DNA from: Bryobacterales bacterium | GTDB lineage: Bacteria > Acidobacteriota > Terriglobia > Bryobacterales > Bryobacteraceae | Direction: 5' to 3' | Assembly: GCA_003142355.1 (NCBI GenBank) | Contig: PLMF01000029.1 | Coordinates: 1-32,279 of the forward strand | DNA: 32,279 nt | Shown here: positions 21,811 through 30,813 of the stretch, piece by piece | How positions within the stretch are numbered: the stretch's first letter is position 1 | Layout: the number at the start of each line of letters is the position of its first letter | Notes under the pieces: model-generated | Databases searched by the model: none | What the model saw: the letters and a program-made list of their open reading frames with translations, nothing else | What the model was told of the DNA's origin: nothing | Position numbers and translations under genes: made by a program

Positions 21811-24624
21811 CTAACGTTGAGCATCCGCGACGGCAGCCATCACTATCGGTCGGCATGCCGTCACGGCAGTCTGGTTTTCAGGGTCGGTCATCCACCGATG
21901 CAACAGCGAGGATCCAGTAATTCCAGCGAGAAGCAGGGCGAACCGACGTTGAATAACTGAGAGCGTAGTATATCGCGCCATTGGCAGTAGGCTTGCGAAC
22001 AGGGCTAGCAGGTACTCATCCTCGCGCACCGGCCAGAGCCCCTGCCCGCATCCTTGCACGATCGTTCTGATACCAGCGCAGACAGACGTTGCGACTATCA
22101 CTTCGGAGGTGGGTCCGGTCGAAGGTTGTTGGACGAACAAGTGAGACTTCTCAAGGCTCTGGCAGAACCAGGTAACGATCGCGTCCGCTTGTGCGCCAGA
22201 CCATTCGAACGCCTGCGCCAAGAGGCTCGCCTCAAGCTTGGCCAGGTCCTTACAAACGTGTCCTTCGTGCGCACTCTCGAAATCGATCAGAACCGTCCGT
22301 GGCTGACCGAACTGGGTAGAGGCACACAGGATGTTGTCGAGATGCAGATCGCCGTGGGAGAGTGAGAGCAGGGTGTCAAAGTCCCGCACTCCCGTCTGAA
22401 AGGAATCGAGAATCCAAGCGAGATCACCCTTGCCAAGTTCCGCGAGCTCGGAGGCCAGCCAAAGGGGATTGACGATCTCAAGAGGACCGAGAACCGCGCG
22501 CCCCGCAGACGCTCCGTACATGCCGTCGAACCAGTCGCAGGATTTGTTCGTCCTGTCGAGAATCAACCCAAGGTGTTCTGTCACACGGGGATCTTCAAGC
22601 CGACTCAACTCAGTATCCGCCCAGCTGTCAGGGAACTGCTTGCCAGGTGCCGGAGTAGGTCGAATCACAGGATACTCGGACCTCAAGTCGATCCGATCGC
22701 GCCGCACATGCGCCAGCCAAGGGCGCAGAGTCTGTAAGAAAATGGAATTGACGGTGTTCACGGCATCCGAGACCGCCGCTGATCTGAGCCAAGTGCCGAG
22801 CGTCAGTGGCTGGTCGCGTTCCTCAAACACGTAGGATGTCTCGATGGCTCGAAGTGGTGATCCGCTTTCGCCCAAGTACATGTCCATCGGGTGCGCATCG
22901 CAGTCACTAGGGCGATGACTCTGATGAAGCCGGCGAGCATACCGCTCGAAGTTCTCCACCTCGCGTCGAACCTTTTCTCTATGGTCGATCTTCAGGATGG
23001 CAAACGGACCGAACCTGTTGGTCAGCAGGTATGTCGGTATTCGGCGACCCGCGAACGGCTGACCGTGGACAGTAATGAATTCACCAGGAGTCACCGCTTG
23101 GGCCGCTGCCGCTCGCAAGACCGGGTTTGGCACAACAAAGCGGCCAGCGGCATCGCTGACGACCATGCTGCCGCGTGATGCAGTACCGTCCTGGATATTC
23201 CACGGGTTGACCGCTATGCGGACCCGATCCGCGCACGACATCAGGTGAGTAAGCCGATCGATCCAAAACTTCTGCTCTAGTCCTTCGTTTTCGTTTGAGA
23301 CTCGATAGATGACTTCCACAAGCCATGTGGCCCTTGTGACTTCCCATCCGCTGAGAGAAGCCAAGGCATAACAGGCACCATCCGCCGCGTCGACCTCTCG
23401 CTGCCATTGCGCGAGTAGGATTTGAGGCCATGCCTCTCGTTCCGCTCGGTGGAGCCCGCGACGGCTTGGGGCACTAGCTGAGTAGACGCGCTCGTCGTAA
23501 TAGCTGTCGGAGGGCGTCGCAGGAGACGGGCCCGCGAGAATAAGGTAGGTTCCAACAGCTGCCAGCAGCCACTCGCGCAAATACGGGAATCTCTCAAATA
23601 CAACGGGCTTCATGCTCCGCGCCAAGCGGACGATGCACTCTGCGCCATCAAGAAGAAGGTCGCGGTCACCGTCATTGTACCGATGATCCATGATCACCGC
23701 GCTCACGTATCCCATAAGGTCGATTTGGACCTGCGGCTCATTTGTTTCCAGGCCTCCCGCCGGCAGTCTCCACACCCGGTGATTCAGCGCGGCCGCTAGA
23801 AGCCATCGCCTGCGCCGCTCGACGTCGTCGCCTTTGGCCTGATACGCGAACGCCCTGAGTTGGCGGCATTCATCCTGAAGGTACAACCGCTCTCCAGGAA
23901 CTCCGTCCGGAAGCATGGTTGCCAGTGCGTCTACATCTAGCGCGAAAAGAGCGCCAATACCGCGACTTAGGACTCCTGACTTCCCAAGCTGCGATGCCAG
24001 GTAATTGCGGAGTGTCGATAGCACTTCCCTCGTGCCGATTCGGTTACTTGCTGGTGCTGCTGGAAGTTTCACGAGAAACTCGCGGAGGCCTACGGGCGCC
24101 TCCTCGAGACCCACGACCATATCTGGCGTGTGGCTGGTCGGTGTAGACCCATCCACAGCGGGGGGGCCTGCTGTAGCAGCCGGCGGACTCTCGCTCAACC
24201 GTTCGGTGATCTCCAGATAGGGCTGCTCAGGATCTGGTGGCGGTTCAACGCTGTCCGGTGCTTGGACGCCCAGGCTCCGCAGGTTGGCGAACGCGTAGGA
24301 GATTGCCTTTGAGTAGTGCTGTGGCATGGAGTCACGAGGGTAGACGGAAGCCAACAAAGCATATGCAACCCGAAATGAGTCTGCTGCCTGCTGATTCCTG
24401 CCGGCAGCGCGAAGCTCCGATGCAAGCCCGTTCAGACCGACCCCCAGCCGATACACAGCAGTCCCTTGATCTTCACCCGCGTCTATGCCTGAGAAACCAG
24501 CCGCAACATTGAACGCAGAAATCAACTCCTTGGATTCAGTTTGAGGCGCAGGGCCTGTTACCGGAGGCCCAGCGTACGCAAAGGCCTTTCGAGCCCACGT
24601 TACCAATTGTCTGATATCAGCCAT
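21811..24624 (-). CDS. Large protein with C-terminal APH/kinase-like domain, possible conflict-system component
   Basis: A 937-residue protein I cannot assign to a characterised family. Residues about 515-800 form a phosphotransferase-like domain: K545 in FAILKIDHREKVRREVENFE (ATP lysine, with E555/E557 as helix-C partner), catalytic loop HGDLHLDN at 757-764 (D759), and metal aspartate D781 in LIDFESAHEG. All catalytic residues are present. The N-terminal 500 residues look helical, with a low-complexity Pro/Ser/Thr linker around 125-165. The KIDHREKVRRE pattern recalls the kinase-like ternary-complex-associated domains (TCAD9) of NTP-dependent conflict systems; that link is from memory and uncertain. 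It has no obvious operon partner. Codon use is more mixed than in its neighbours. Confidence 0.8.
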   Translation of the reverse strand: MADIRQLVTWARKAFAYAGPPVTGPAPQTESKELISAFNVAAGFSGIDAGEDQGTAVYRLGVGLNGLASELRAAGRNQQAADSFRVAYALLASVYPRDSMPQHYSKAISYAFANLRSLGVQAPDSVEPPPDPEQPYLEITERLSESPPAATAGPPAVDGSTPTSHTPDMVVGLEEAPVGLREFLVKLPAAPASNRIGTREVLSTLRNYLASQLGKSGVLSRGIGALFALDVDALATMLPDGVPGERLYLQDECRQLRAFAYQAKGDDVERRRRWLLAAALNHRVWRLPAGGLETNEPQVQIDLMGYVSAVIMDHRYNDGDRDLLLDGAECIVRLARSMKPVVFERFPYLREWLLAAVGTYLILAGPSPATPSDSYYDERVYSASAPSRRGLHRAEREAWPQILLAQWQREVDAADGACYALASLSGWEVTRATWLVEVIYRVSNENEGLEQKFWIDRLTHLMSCADRVRIAVNPWNIQDGTASRGSMVVSDAAGRFVVPNPVLRAAAAQAVTPGEFITVHGQPFAGRRIPTYLLTNRFGPFAILKIDHREKVRREVENFERYARRLHQSHRPSDCDAHPMDMYLGESGSPLRAIETSYVFEERDQPLTLGTWLRSAAVSDAVNTVNSIFLQTLRPWLAHVRRDRIDLRSEYPVIRPTPAPGKQFPDSWADTELSRLEDPRVTEHLGLILDRTNKSCDWFDGMYGASAGRAVLGPLEIVNPLWLASELAELGKGDLAWILDSFQTGVRDFDTLLSLSHGDLHLDNILCASTQFGQPRTVLIDFESAHEGHVCKDLAKLEASLLAQAFEWSGAQADAIVTWFCQSLEKSHLFVQQPSTGPTSEVIVATSVCAGIRTIVQGCGQGLWPVREDEYLLALFASLLPMARYTTLSVIQRRFALLLAGITGSSLLHRWMTDPENQTAVTACRPIVMAAVADAQR

Positions 24625-25137
24625 CGTCTCTCACGGGCTTGTGCGCCCGAACCTCCCGGCGTGTCCTACAGTGGGCCGCCACCGGGAGTATACCATGCGA
24701 ATGCGGCCCGTGCTCTTGGTGCGGCGGCGGCGCGCGCTGCCATCGGTGCGTTGATACAGGAGGTTCGCTGGTCGCAGCATTCTCGTTTAGTCCGCCTGTC
24801 AACTCCCGGTTGGTCGGGCACTCGGAAACTGGCCCCAAACGGCTATGTGGGAAGCCCCCCCAACGACATCGTGGAAAAGCAGGCACACTCCGGGCGAGAT
24901 CGGTGTTGGCAATCCTTTCTTGACCCCGCCGATGTCTGGATCGGCCGGGTGTCGGCTTGGTTCCCGATGGTGTCGAAGCGCGGCGATAAGGAACTGGCGC
25001 AGCGGAGCGGCGTCGATTTGGGGCGAATCGCCCAAAAAACTGGTTCTGAGTGTTTTGTATTGAGTCTGGATTTGGGCGAATCGCCCAAATCTCAGGGCGC
25101 GGCTCCACAGGCGGCCCCCGTGCTACCCTCGGGTTTT
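24625..25137. other. Divergent intergenic region with twin palindromes
   Basis: 513 bp between the divergent 937-aa gene and the RNB nuclease. Plus- and minus-strand frames cross it but resemble no protein family. The right half holds two near-identical palindromes listed separately. No clear Shine-Dalgarno sequence precedes the RNB start, and I could not place promoters reliably. Confidence 0.5.
25015..25091. repeat. Two copies of a 23-bp palindrome
   Basis: Copy 1 at 25015-25037 and copy 2 at 25069-25091, 54 bp apart. Copy 2 is perfect, with arms GATTTGGGCGA and TCGCCCAAATC around a single A. Copy 1 differs by one inserted G and a changed end. Each could form a 9-10 bp hairpin. They lie 46-120 bp upstream of the RNB nuclease start. 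Confidence 0.85.
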
Positions 25138-26580
25138 ATGCCCCAAGATAACTTCGACCTCGCGGCCGCGGCGCGCCAGGAAATGATCGACCACGGCTTC
25201 TCGCCGGATTTTCCGCCCGAGGCCGAGCGGCAGCTCGAAACCATCCACCCCCAGCCCGATCCCAGCTTGCGCGACCTGACCTCGCTGCTGTGGTCTTCCA
25301 TCGATAACGACGATTCGCGCGACCTCGATCAAATCGAGTGGGCCGAGCGGGTGGCTGGCGGCATTCGCGTCCTGGTGGGGGTCTCCGACGTCGATTCGGC
25401 GGTCGCCAAGGCCACTCCCATCGATGGCCACGCGGCGCACGAAACCACCACGGTTTACGCCGGCGTACGCACCTTCCCCATGTTGCCCGAGCGGCTCTCC
25501 ACCGACCTCACCTCGCTCTCCGAAAACCAGGACCGCGCGGGAATTGTGATCGAAATGGTGGTGGCCGCGGACGGCTCCATCGCCTCCAACAGCATCTACC
25601 GGGCGCTGCTGCACAACCGCGCGCAACTGGCGTACAGCACGGTCGGCCCCTGGCTCGAAGGAACGGCCGCCCCGCCGCCGAAAGTGGCGGCTTCGGCGGA
25701 TCTCGAAGCGCAGCTCAAGCTGCAGGACGAAGCCGCGCAGGCGCTGCGCGAAGGCCGCCACCGGCTGGGCGCGTTGACTTTCGACCGCCAGGAAGCACAG
25801 CCGGTCTTCACCGCCGGCGTGGTGGTGGATATCACCGCTCGCGACCACAACCAGGCCGCGCAACTGATCGAAGACTTCATGATCGGCGCCAACGAGGTGA
25901 TGGCCCGCACGCTGCGTGGCGCGGGCGTCTCCTCGATCCGCCGCGTGGTGAAGGCTCCCGAGCGCTGGCCGCGCATCATGGGACTGGCGGCGCAATACGG
26001 CGAGAAACTGCCCGCGACCCCAGATCCTGGAGCGCTGAACGCGTTCCTCATGCGGCGCAAAGCGGCCGATGCCGTGCACTACCCCGATATTTCGCTATCG
26101 GTTCTGAAACTGATGGGACCCGGCGAGTATGTATTGATGCGCCCCGGCGACCCCGAGCAGGGCCACTTCGGGCTGGCGGCGCACGATTACACGCACTCGA
26201 CCGCGCCCAATCGCAGGTTCGCGGACCTGGTCACCCAGCGCTTGCTGAAAGCGCTCGCGGCCAAGGTTCAGGCAGCCTACTCGGACGATGAGTTGGATTC
26301 CATCGCGCGCAACTGCACCCTGATGGAGGACAACGCGCGCAAGGTGGAGCGCGCCATGGAGAAGCGCATAGCCGCCGTGGCGTTGCACCCTCGCGTGGGC
26401 CAGTCCTTCTTCGCGGTGGTCACGGGCGTGACGCCCAAAGGCGTATTCGTCCGGGTGTCCGACCCGCCGGTGGAGGGCCGGCTGATGCGCGGCGAACAGG
26501 GCCTGGATGTGGGCGATCGCCTGCGCGTGACGCTGCTCAGCACCGACCCGCAGCGCGGCTTCATCGATTTTGGGAGGTAA
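25138..26580 (+). CDS. RNB-domain ribonuclease (RNase II/R-like, compact)
   Basis: A 480-residue 3'-5' exoribonuclease-family protein. The RNB metal site is SIDNDDSRDLDQIE (D56, D62, D64), but the position of the last of the four acidic residues in RNase II (D210) is Q65. A substrate-channel segment is seen as DYTHSTAPNRRFADLVTQRL, the family's signature near the catalytic end. The C-terminus (about 415-478, VVTGVTPKGVFVRVSDPPVE) is an S1-like domain. The two N-terminal cold-shock domains of RNase II/R are absent. The ATG at 25138 (MPQDNFDLAAAARQEM) fits family length; the frame stays open far upstream without similarity. It has no strong ribosome-binding site. Confidence 0.88.
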   Translation: MPQDNFDLAAAARQEMIDHGFSPDFPPEAERQLETIHPQPDPSLRDLTSLLWSSIDNDDSRDLDQIEWAERVAGGIRVLVGVSDVDSAVAKATPIDGHAAHETTTVYAGVRTFPMLPERLSTDLTSLSENQDRAGIVIEMVVAADGSIASNSIYRALLHNRAQLAYSTVGPWLEGTAAPPPKVAASADLEAQLKLQDEAAQALREGRHRLGALTFDRQEAQPVFTAGVVVDITARDHNQAAQLIEDFMIGANEVMARTLRGAGVSSIRRVVKAPERWPRIMGLAAQYGEKLPATPDPGALNAFLMRRKAADAVHYPDISLSVLKLMGPGEYVLMRPGDPEQGHFGLAAHDYTHSTAPNRRFADLVTQRLLKALAAKVQAAYSDDELDSIARNCTLMEDNARKVERAMEKRIAAVALHPRVGQSFFAVVTGVTPKGVFVRVSDPPVEGRLMRGEQGLDVGDRLRVTLLSTDPQRGFIDFGR

Positions 26581-27955
26581 CCGCGAGAGCCTTGACCAGC
26601 TCGTAGAGAAAGGTCTGGCCCTCGTAGAAAGACCTCACCATCATGCGCTCATCGCGGCCGTGAGCGCGATTGTCGTCACGCTCGCCGAAGAATCCCTGCA
26701 CGCCATAGGTGGGGATGCCCGCGGCACGCAAGGCACGGCCATCGGTGGCGCCGGTGCTCATGGTCGGCAGCACGATGACGCCCGGCCACATGGTGTCGGT
26801 GACGCGGGACATGGCACGCACCAGGTCCGGCCGCAGGGGCGAGCTCGGGGAATTCTCCTCCTGATTGGTGATGGAGACGACTACCTGATCGTCGGCAAAC
26901 ACCTTCTTGAGCGTATCGATGACGTACTGGAGAGAATCGTCGGGCTCGACGCGGCAGTTCACGTTGGCGGCGGCGAGCTGTGGCAGCGCATTGGGGGCGT
27001 GGCCGCCCTCGAGCATGGTGGCGACGCAGGTGGTGCGCAGCATGGAATTCCAGGCCGGGGAGGCCTCGGCGATGCGTCTCATGGCGGGCAAATCGTTGGC
27101 TTCCACCTGGGCGAGGTCGGCGCGGGCGCCGGTGGTGTCGATCTTCGCCATGCCGCCGAAATAGGCGCGGGTGGCTTCGTTGGTCTTGAGCGGGAAGCCG
27201 AACTGGCTGAGGCGCACCAGCGCATTGGACAAATGATAGATGGCATTGTCGGGTACGGGCAGGGAACTGTGCCCGCCCTTGTTGCGCACCTCGAGGCGCA
27301 GATCCAGGTACCACTTCTCGGCCGCCTGTATATCGTTTGAGACACGCTGGCCGTTGACCATCTGGCCCCGGCCGCCCTCATTCAGGCAGAACTCGGCATC
27401 GATCAGCTCGCGGTGGTTCTTGAGGAGCCAGGCGACGCCGTTCGAGGGGCCGCCGCTTTCCTCGTCGGCGGTGAGTGCGACGATGATATCGCGGTCCGGC
27501 CGGTAGCCTTCACGCCGGTAGCGAATCAGGTTGGCGATCCAGACGGCGGCCTGGGCTTTATCGTCGGCGGTGCCGCGGCCGTAGAAATAGCCGTCCTTTT
27601 CGGTGAACACGAAGGGGTCGGTGCTCCAGTCTTCGCGCCGGGCTTCGACCACATCGGTGTGGGCCAGCAGCAGAATCGGTTTGAGCCTGCCGGCGCCGTG
27701 GAACCGCACCACGAGGTTGGCCTTGGTGGGAATGGCGCCGCCGATGAAGATGTCGGAATCCGGGAACCCGGCGGCGCGGAGACGTTTGGCGACGGCCTGG
27801 GCGACGGGCGTGGTGGCCCCGGTAGTGGAACCGGACTTGATTTCGACGATCTCCTTATAGATGTCGTGAGCGAGGCGCTGGTCGGCGTCGGGCGGCATGG
27901 TGGATGCGCCCCAGCAGGCAAGCGGAGCGATCCAGAACAGGACCCTGGGAAACAT
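26561..27955 (-). CDS. Exported M20-family metallopeptidase
   Basis: A 464-residue zinc peptidase. The start at 27955 gives a signal peptide (PRVLFWIAPLACWGAS). Metal and catalytic motifs are LLLAHTDVVEA, YGRGTADDKAQ, LTADEESGGPSNG and CLNEGGRG, and a C-terminal histidine lies in NRAHGRDERM. The dimerisation domain contains KGGHSSLPVPDNAIYHL. M20 carboxypeptidase or aminoacylase activity is likely; the substrate is unknown. Its 3' end overlaps the convergent RNB gene by 20 bp. A 3' tRNA fragment lies 27 bp upstream of the start. Confidence 0.9.
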   Translation of the reverse strand: MFPRVLFWIAPLACWGASTMPPDADQRLAHDIYKEIVEIKSGSTTGATTPVAQAVAKRLRAAGFPDSDIFIGGAIPTKANLVVRFHGAGRLKPILLLAHTDVVEARREDWSTDPFVFTEKDGYFYGRGTADDKAQAAVWIANLIRYRREGYRPDRDIIVALTADEESGGPSNGVAWLLKNHRELIDAEFCLNEGGRGQMVNGQRVSNDIQAAEKWYLDLRLEVRNKGGHSSLPVPDNAIYHLSNALVRLSQFGFPLKTNEATRAYFGGMAKIDTTGARADLAQVEANDLPAMRRIAEASPAWNSMLRTTCVATMLEGGHAPNALPQLAAANVNCRVEPDDSLQYVIDTLKKVFADDQVVVSITNQEENSPSSPLRPDLVRAMSRVTDTMWPGVIVLPTMSTGATDGRALRAAGIPTYGVQGFFGERDDNRAHGRDERMMVRSFYEGQTFLYELVKALAVTSQNR

Positions 27956-27981
27956 GCGGCCTATTATGACACGGTGGGACA

Positions 27982-28008
27982 TAGGTTCGAGTCCTACCTG
28001 GGGAGCCA
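27982..28008 (+). other. 3' fragment of a tRNA (probably tRNA-Asn), possible attachment-site remnant
   Basis: The 27 bp contain a T-arm (AGG-TTCGAGT-CCT), a 3' acceptor strand CTGGGGA, discriminator G and encoded CCA. The arrangement and the ending GGGGAGCCA are those of bacterial tRNA-Asn. No D-arm, anticodon arm or 5' acceptor strand precede it, so it is not a functional tRNA. Integrases commonly duplicate tRNA 3' ends, leaving such fragments as the far attachment site. No integrase is present in the window. Confidence 0.7.
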
Positions 28009-28040
28009 GCCGCCCCCCGTTTTCAATTCTGTGTTTTGCG

Positions 28041-28057
28041 GGCGACCCCAGGTCGCC
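28041..28057. repeat. GC-rich hairpin upstream of the RhmD-like gene
   Basis: A perfect inverted repeat, GGCGACC-CCA-GGTCGCC, without a following T-run. It lies between the tRNA fragment and the RhmD-like gene. It resembles the hairpin at 32241-32258 in layout (7-bp arms, C-rich loop) and may belong to a dispersed repeat family rather than act as a terminator. Confidence 0.5.
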
Positions 28058-28188
28058 GCGCAGCTGCTAGGATGTTCACATGAGATGTATCTTGACGGCT
28101 TTGACAGTGCGCCTCGCAGGGTGCCGTCGGGTGCATTGCCGGCATCGGCATCGGTGGATGTTTGGGTTCATTGGCAAGGAGACCTAGT

Positions 28189-29388
28189 ATGCGCAGACGG
28201 ACTTTTCTAGGAACCTTCGGCGCTCTTGGAGCGGCAGGTGTGGCACCGTCCGTGCCCGCATTCGCACAGGAACGGACGAACGGCAAGCTTAAGATCGCCG
28301 ACTTGGAAATCTGGCGACTCGAAGGACAGCGGGAGACGCCAAACGGACGGACGCCGATCTCGTCGCTGTACATGAAGATTAGAGCCGATTCCGGCCTGGA
28401 GGGCTTGTACGGCCCAATCGACGACGAGGCTGCAGTGGTGGTGGACCAGCAACTCCGCCGAGTGGTGCTAGGCAAGGATCCTCTGGCTATGGAGACGCTT
28501 TGGGAAGCGATGTATCGCTCGAACCGGCATGCTCGTACCGGTCTGTTCATGATGGCCATCAGCGCGGTGGACAACACGCTGTGGGATTTGAAGGGCCGCT
28601 ACTTCGGTGTTCCCGTCTTCCGCTTGCTGGGCGGCCCGACTCGCCCCGATGTCGAGGCATATGCAAGTTGTCTCGGCTATTCGCTCGATCCTTTGGCGCT
28701 GCAAAAGCAGGCTCGACTGGTCCAGGACCAGGGTTTTCGCTACCAGAAGTGGTTTTTCGCGACCGGTCCAGGGGCCGGTCCGGAAGGCTTCATGAAGAAC
28801 GTAGAAGTGGTGAAGAACCTGCGTGAGGCCGTCGGGGATAAAGCTGACGTCATGTTCGATGCGTCGCGACACTGGGACCTCAATTACGCCATCGCCTGGG
28901 CGAAACAAGTGGAGCAGTATCGCCCACGTTGGATCGAGGAGGCCTTCGACCCCGATCATATCGACAGCTTCGCTCAGCTTCGCCGCGCGACCAGCGTGCC
29001 GGTGGCTTCGGGCGAGCACATCTATGGCCGCTGGGAGGCGCACGACTACCTGCGAGCCGGCGCGCTCAACGTTCTGCAGACCGACCCAGAATGGTGCGGC
29101 GGTATCACGGAGCTGCTGAGGATCTGCGCCATCGCTTCGGCTTACGATGTTACGGTGATTCCGCACGGGCACAGTTTGCGCGCGGCGATCCACGTCATCG
29201 CGAGCCAGTCGCCGGTCACCTGCCCGCTGGCCGAGTACCTGATCCAGAAGATGGCGACATATTACTACTTCGAGAAGTATCCGCCCCGGCTGGCCGGCGC
29301 GCGCTTCCCGTTGCCCGACCGCCCGGGCCTCGGCGTGGAACTCGACCCGGCAAAGGTGCAAAAGCAGACGCCGGCGCACTGGAGCTAA
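28189..29388 (+). CDS. Enolase-superfamily sugar-acid dehydratase, RhmD-like, Tat-exported
   Basis: A 399-residue protein with a twin-arginine-like leader (RRRTFLGTFGALGAAG, then VPAFAQ). Metal ligands are D224 (VMFDASRHWD), E250 (RWIEEAF) and E276 (VASGEH). The catalytic histidine region is IPHGHSLRAA at about 324-333. KWFFATGPGAGPEG, the GGITELLRICAIASAYDV region and the CPLAEYL tail recall L-rhamnonate dehydratase. The ATG at 28189 has AAGGAG about 8 bp upstream. Export of a dehydratase is unusual but common in acidobacterial polysaccharide-degrading clusters. It is convergent with the other two enolase-superfamily genes. Confidence 0.87.
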   Translation: MRRRTFLGTFGALGAAGVAPSVPAFAQERTNGKLKIADLEIWRLEGQRETPNGRTPISSLYMKIRADSGLEGLYGPIDDEAAVVVDQQLRRVVLGKDPLAMETLWEAMYRSNRHARTGLFMMAISAVDNTLWDLKGRYFGVPVFRLLGGPTRPDVEAYASCLGYSLDPLALQKQARLVQDQGFRYQKWFFATGPGAGPEGFMKNVEVVKNLREAVGDKADVMFDASRHWDLNYAIAWAKQVEQYRPRWIEEAFDPDHIDSFAQLRRATSVPVASGEHIYGRWEAHDYLRAGALNVLQTDPEWCGGITELLRICAIASAYDVTVIPHGHSLRAAIHVIASQSPVTCPLAEYLIQKMATYYYFEKYPPRLAGARFPLPDRPGLGVELDPAKVQKQTPAHWS

Positions 29389-29463
29389 CGACGCCGGTGT
29401 GTGCCGCCAAGACTATATCGGAGCAGGGTCGTGGTGACGCAGGGTGGAAGTCCGGCGCCCTCC

Positions 29464-30813
29464 TTAAAGCGACGCCACCGCGCCGTCCTCGTGGAACGCC
29501 ATTGCGAACGGCCGCGTGCCCTGGAACGGATACCGCTTCAGCGCCGCTTCGTTGATGTCAACGCCCAGGCCAGGCCTGGTGGGCAGAGAATAGCGGCCGT
29601 CCACCATGCGCATGGCGGGGAATCCCATCAGGTCTTCCCAAACGCGATTCTTCTCGCCCGCATCGACGAAGCCGCAGATTTCCTGTGCCAGGAAATTCGG
29701 CCCCGCCGCGTCGACGTGCAAACTGGCGATGCCGCCGACCGGTCCCTCGCAGGCATGCGGCGCCATGCGAATTCCAGAGGCTTCCGCCGCGGCCGAGACT
29801 TTCCACAATGCCGTCACGCCGCCGACATGCGCGATATCGGGCTGCAGAATATCGATTACTCCCATGTCGATCAATTCGGCGTAGCCGTATGAGGCGATCA
29901 GGCGCTCGCCGGTGGCAATCGGGGTGGTGGAATGCCGCACCGCCCGCGCCATCGCCCGGACGTTTTCCGGAGAGCAAATCTCTTCGGCAAACAACAGATC
30001 GAGCGGCTCGATTTCGCGCAGAAGAATGGCCGCAACGGTGGGACTCGGTCGCGCGTGGAAGTCGACCGCGAAATCGAGATCGGGCCCCAACCCCTCGCGC
30101 AACATTTCCATGTGTTTCACAGCGCGCTTGATCTTGGCGTTGGTTTCCACCCACTCCAGCAAATCGGGCAATTGGAACTTGAGCGCGGTCACCCCCGCGG
30201 CCTTCGTCTTGTCGCGAAGCTCCCGAGCCTCCGCCAGCGTCCACGCAGAGGCGTGATAATAGCCGCGAACGCCCCGCGGATCGACCGGACCGCCGAGCAT
30301 TTCATACACCGGCATTCCCATTACCTTGCCGCGTATGTCCCACAACGCCTGATCGATGCCCGAGATCGCAGATCCGAGTACGGGGCCGCCGCGGTAAAAA
30401 CTGCCGAGATACATGACCTGGTAAAGATGCTCCACCTGCATGGGATCGCTGCCGATGATCAGGTCCTTCAGATCCATCACGCAAGCCATCGCCGCACTGG
30501 CCTTCCCTTCGAGCGTGGCCTCGCCCCAGCCGGTCACGCCCTGATTGGTCTCGATCTTGACGAAGACATAAGGCCGGTCGGCCTGTGCGATCCGCTCATC
30601 GAGCGTCACGCCGAAGACTCGCATGTTGGTGATGCGCAATTTCGATCGGACATCGCCAAACGCTGCGCCACCTGGCGGCCTGTCGGTCGCATTGATCACC
30701 TGGGGCGCGCAGCCGCAATCCCGCAGCGGCGATGGTCCCGCGCGGCGGGGCCCGGAAGCGGCGCTCAAAGCACCGGTCCCTGCGAGCACGGTCAAGAGTT
30801 CTCTCCGTTTCAT
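29464..30813 (-). CDS. Galactonate-dehydratase-like enolase-superfamily protein, exported
   Basis: A 449-residue protein with a KRRELLTVLAGTGALSAASG leader. Catalytic residues are D251/H253 (FAVDFHAR), E277 (LFAEEIC), E303 (IATGERL) and H353 (APHACEG). Their spacing (+2, +26, +52, +102) is identical to E. coli D-galactonate dehydratase (D183, H185, E209, E235, H285). The first 60 residues contain the leader and a Cys/Pro-rich linker foreign to DgoD. The start overlaps the stop of the upstream 379-aa gene as ATGA. Function as a sugar-acid dehydratase is likely; galactonate itself is unproven. Confidence 0.88.
   Translation of the reverse strand: MKRRELLTVLAGTGALSAASGPRRAGPSPLRDCGCAPQVINATDRPPGGAAFGDVRSKLRITNMRVFGVTLDERIAQADRPYVFVKIETNQGVTGWGEATLEGKASAAMACVMDLKDLIIGSDPMQVEHLYQVMYLGSFYRGGPVLGSAISGIDQALWDIRGKVMGMPVYEMLGGPVDPRGVRGYYHASAWTLAEARELRDKTKAAGVTALKFQLPDLLEWVETNAKIKRAVKHMEMLREGLGPDLDFAVDFHARPSPTVAAILLREIEPLDLLFAEEICSPENVRAMARAVRHSTTPIATGERLIASYGYAELIDMGVIDILQPDIAHVGGVTALWKVSAAAEASGIRMAPHACEGPVGGIASLHVDAAGPNFLAQEICGFVDAGEKNRVWEDLMGFPAMRMVDGRYSLPTRPGLGVDINEAALKRYPFQGTRPFAMAFHEDGAVASL

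Noticed and set aside
25015..25091. CRISPR array
   Set aside because: Only two palindromic copies, no further repeats and no cas genes.
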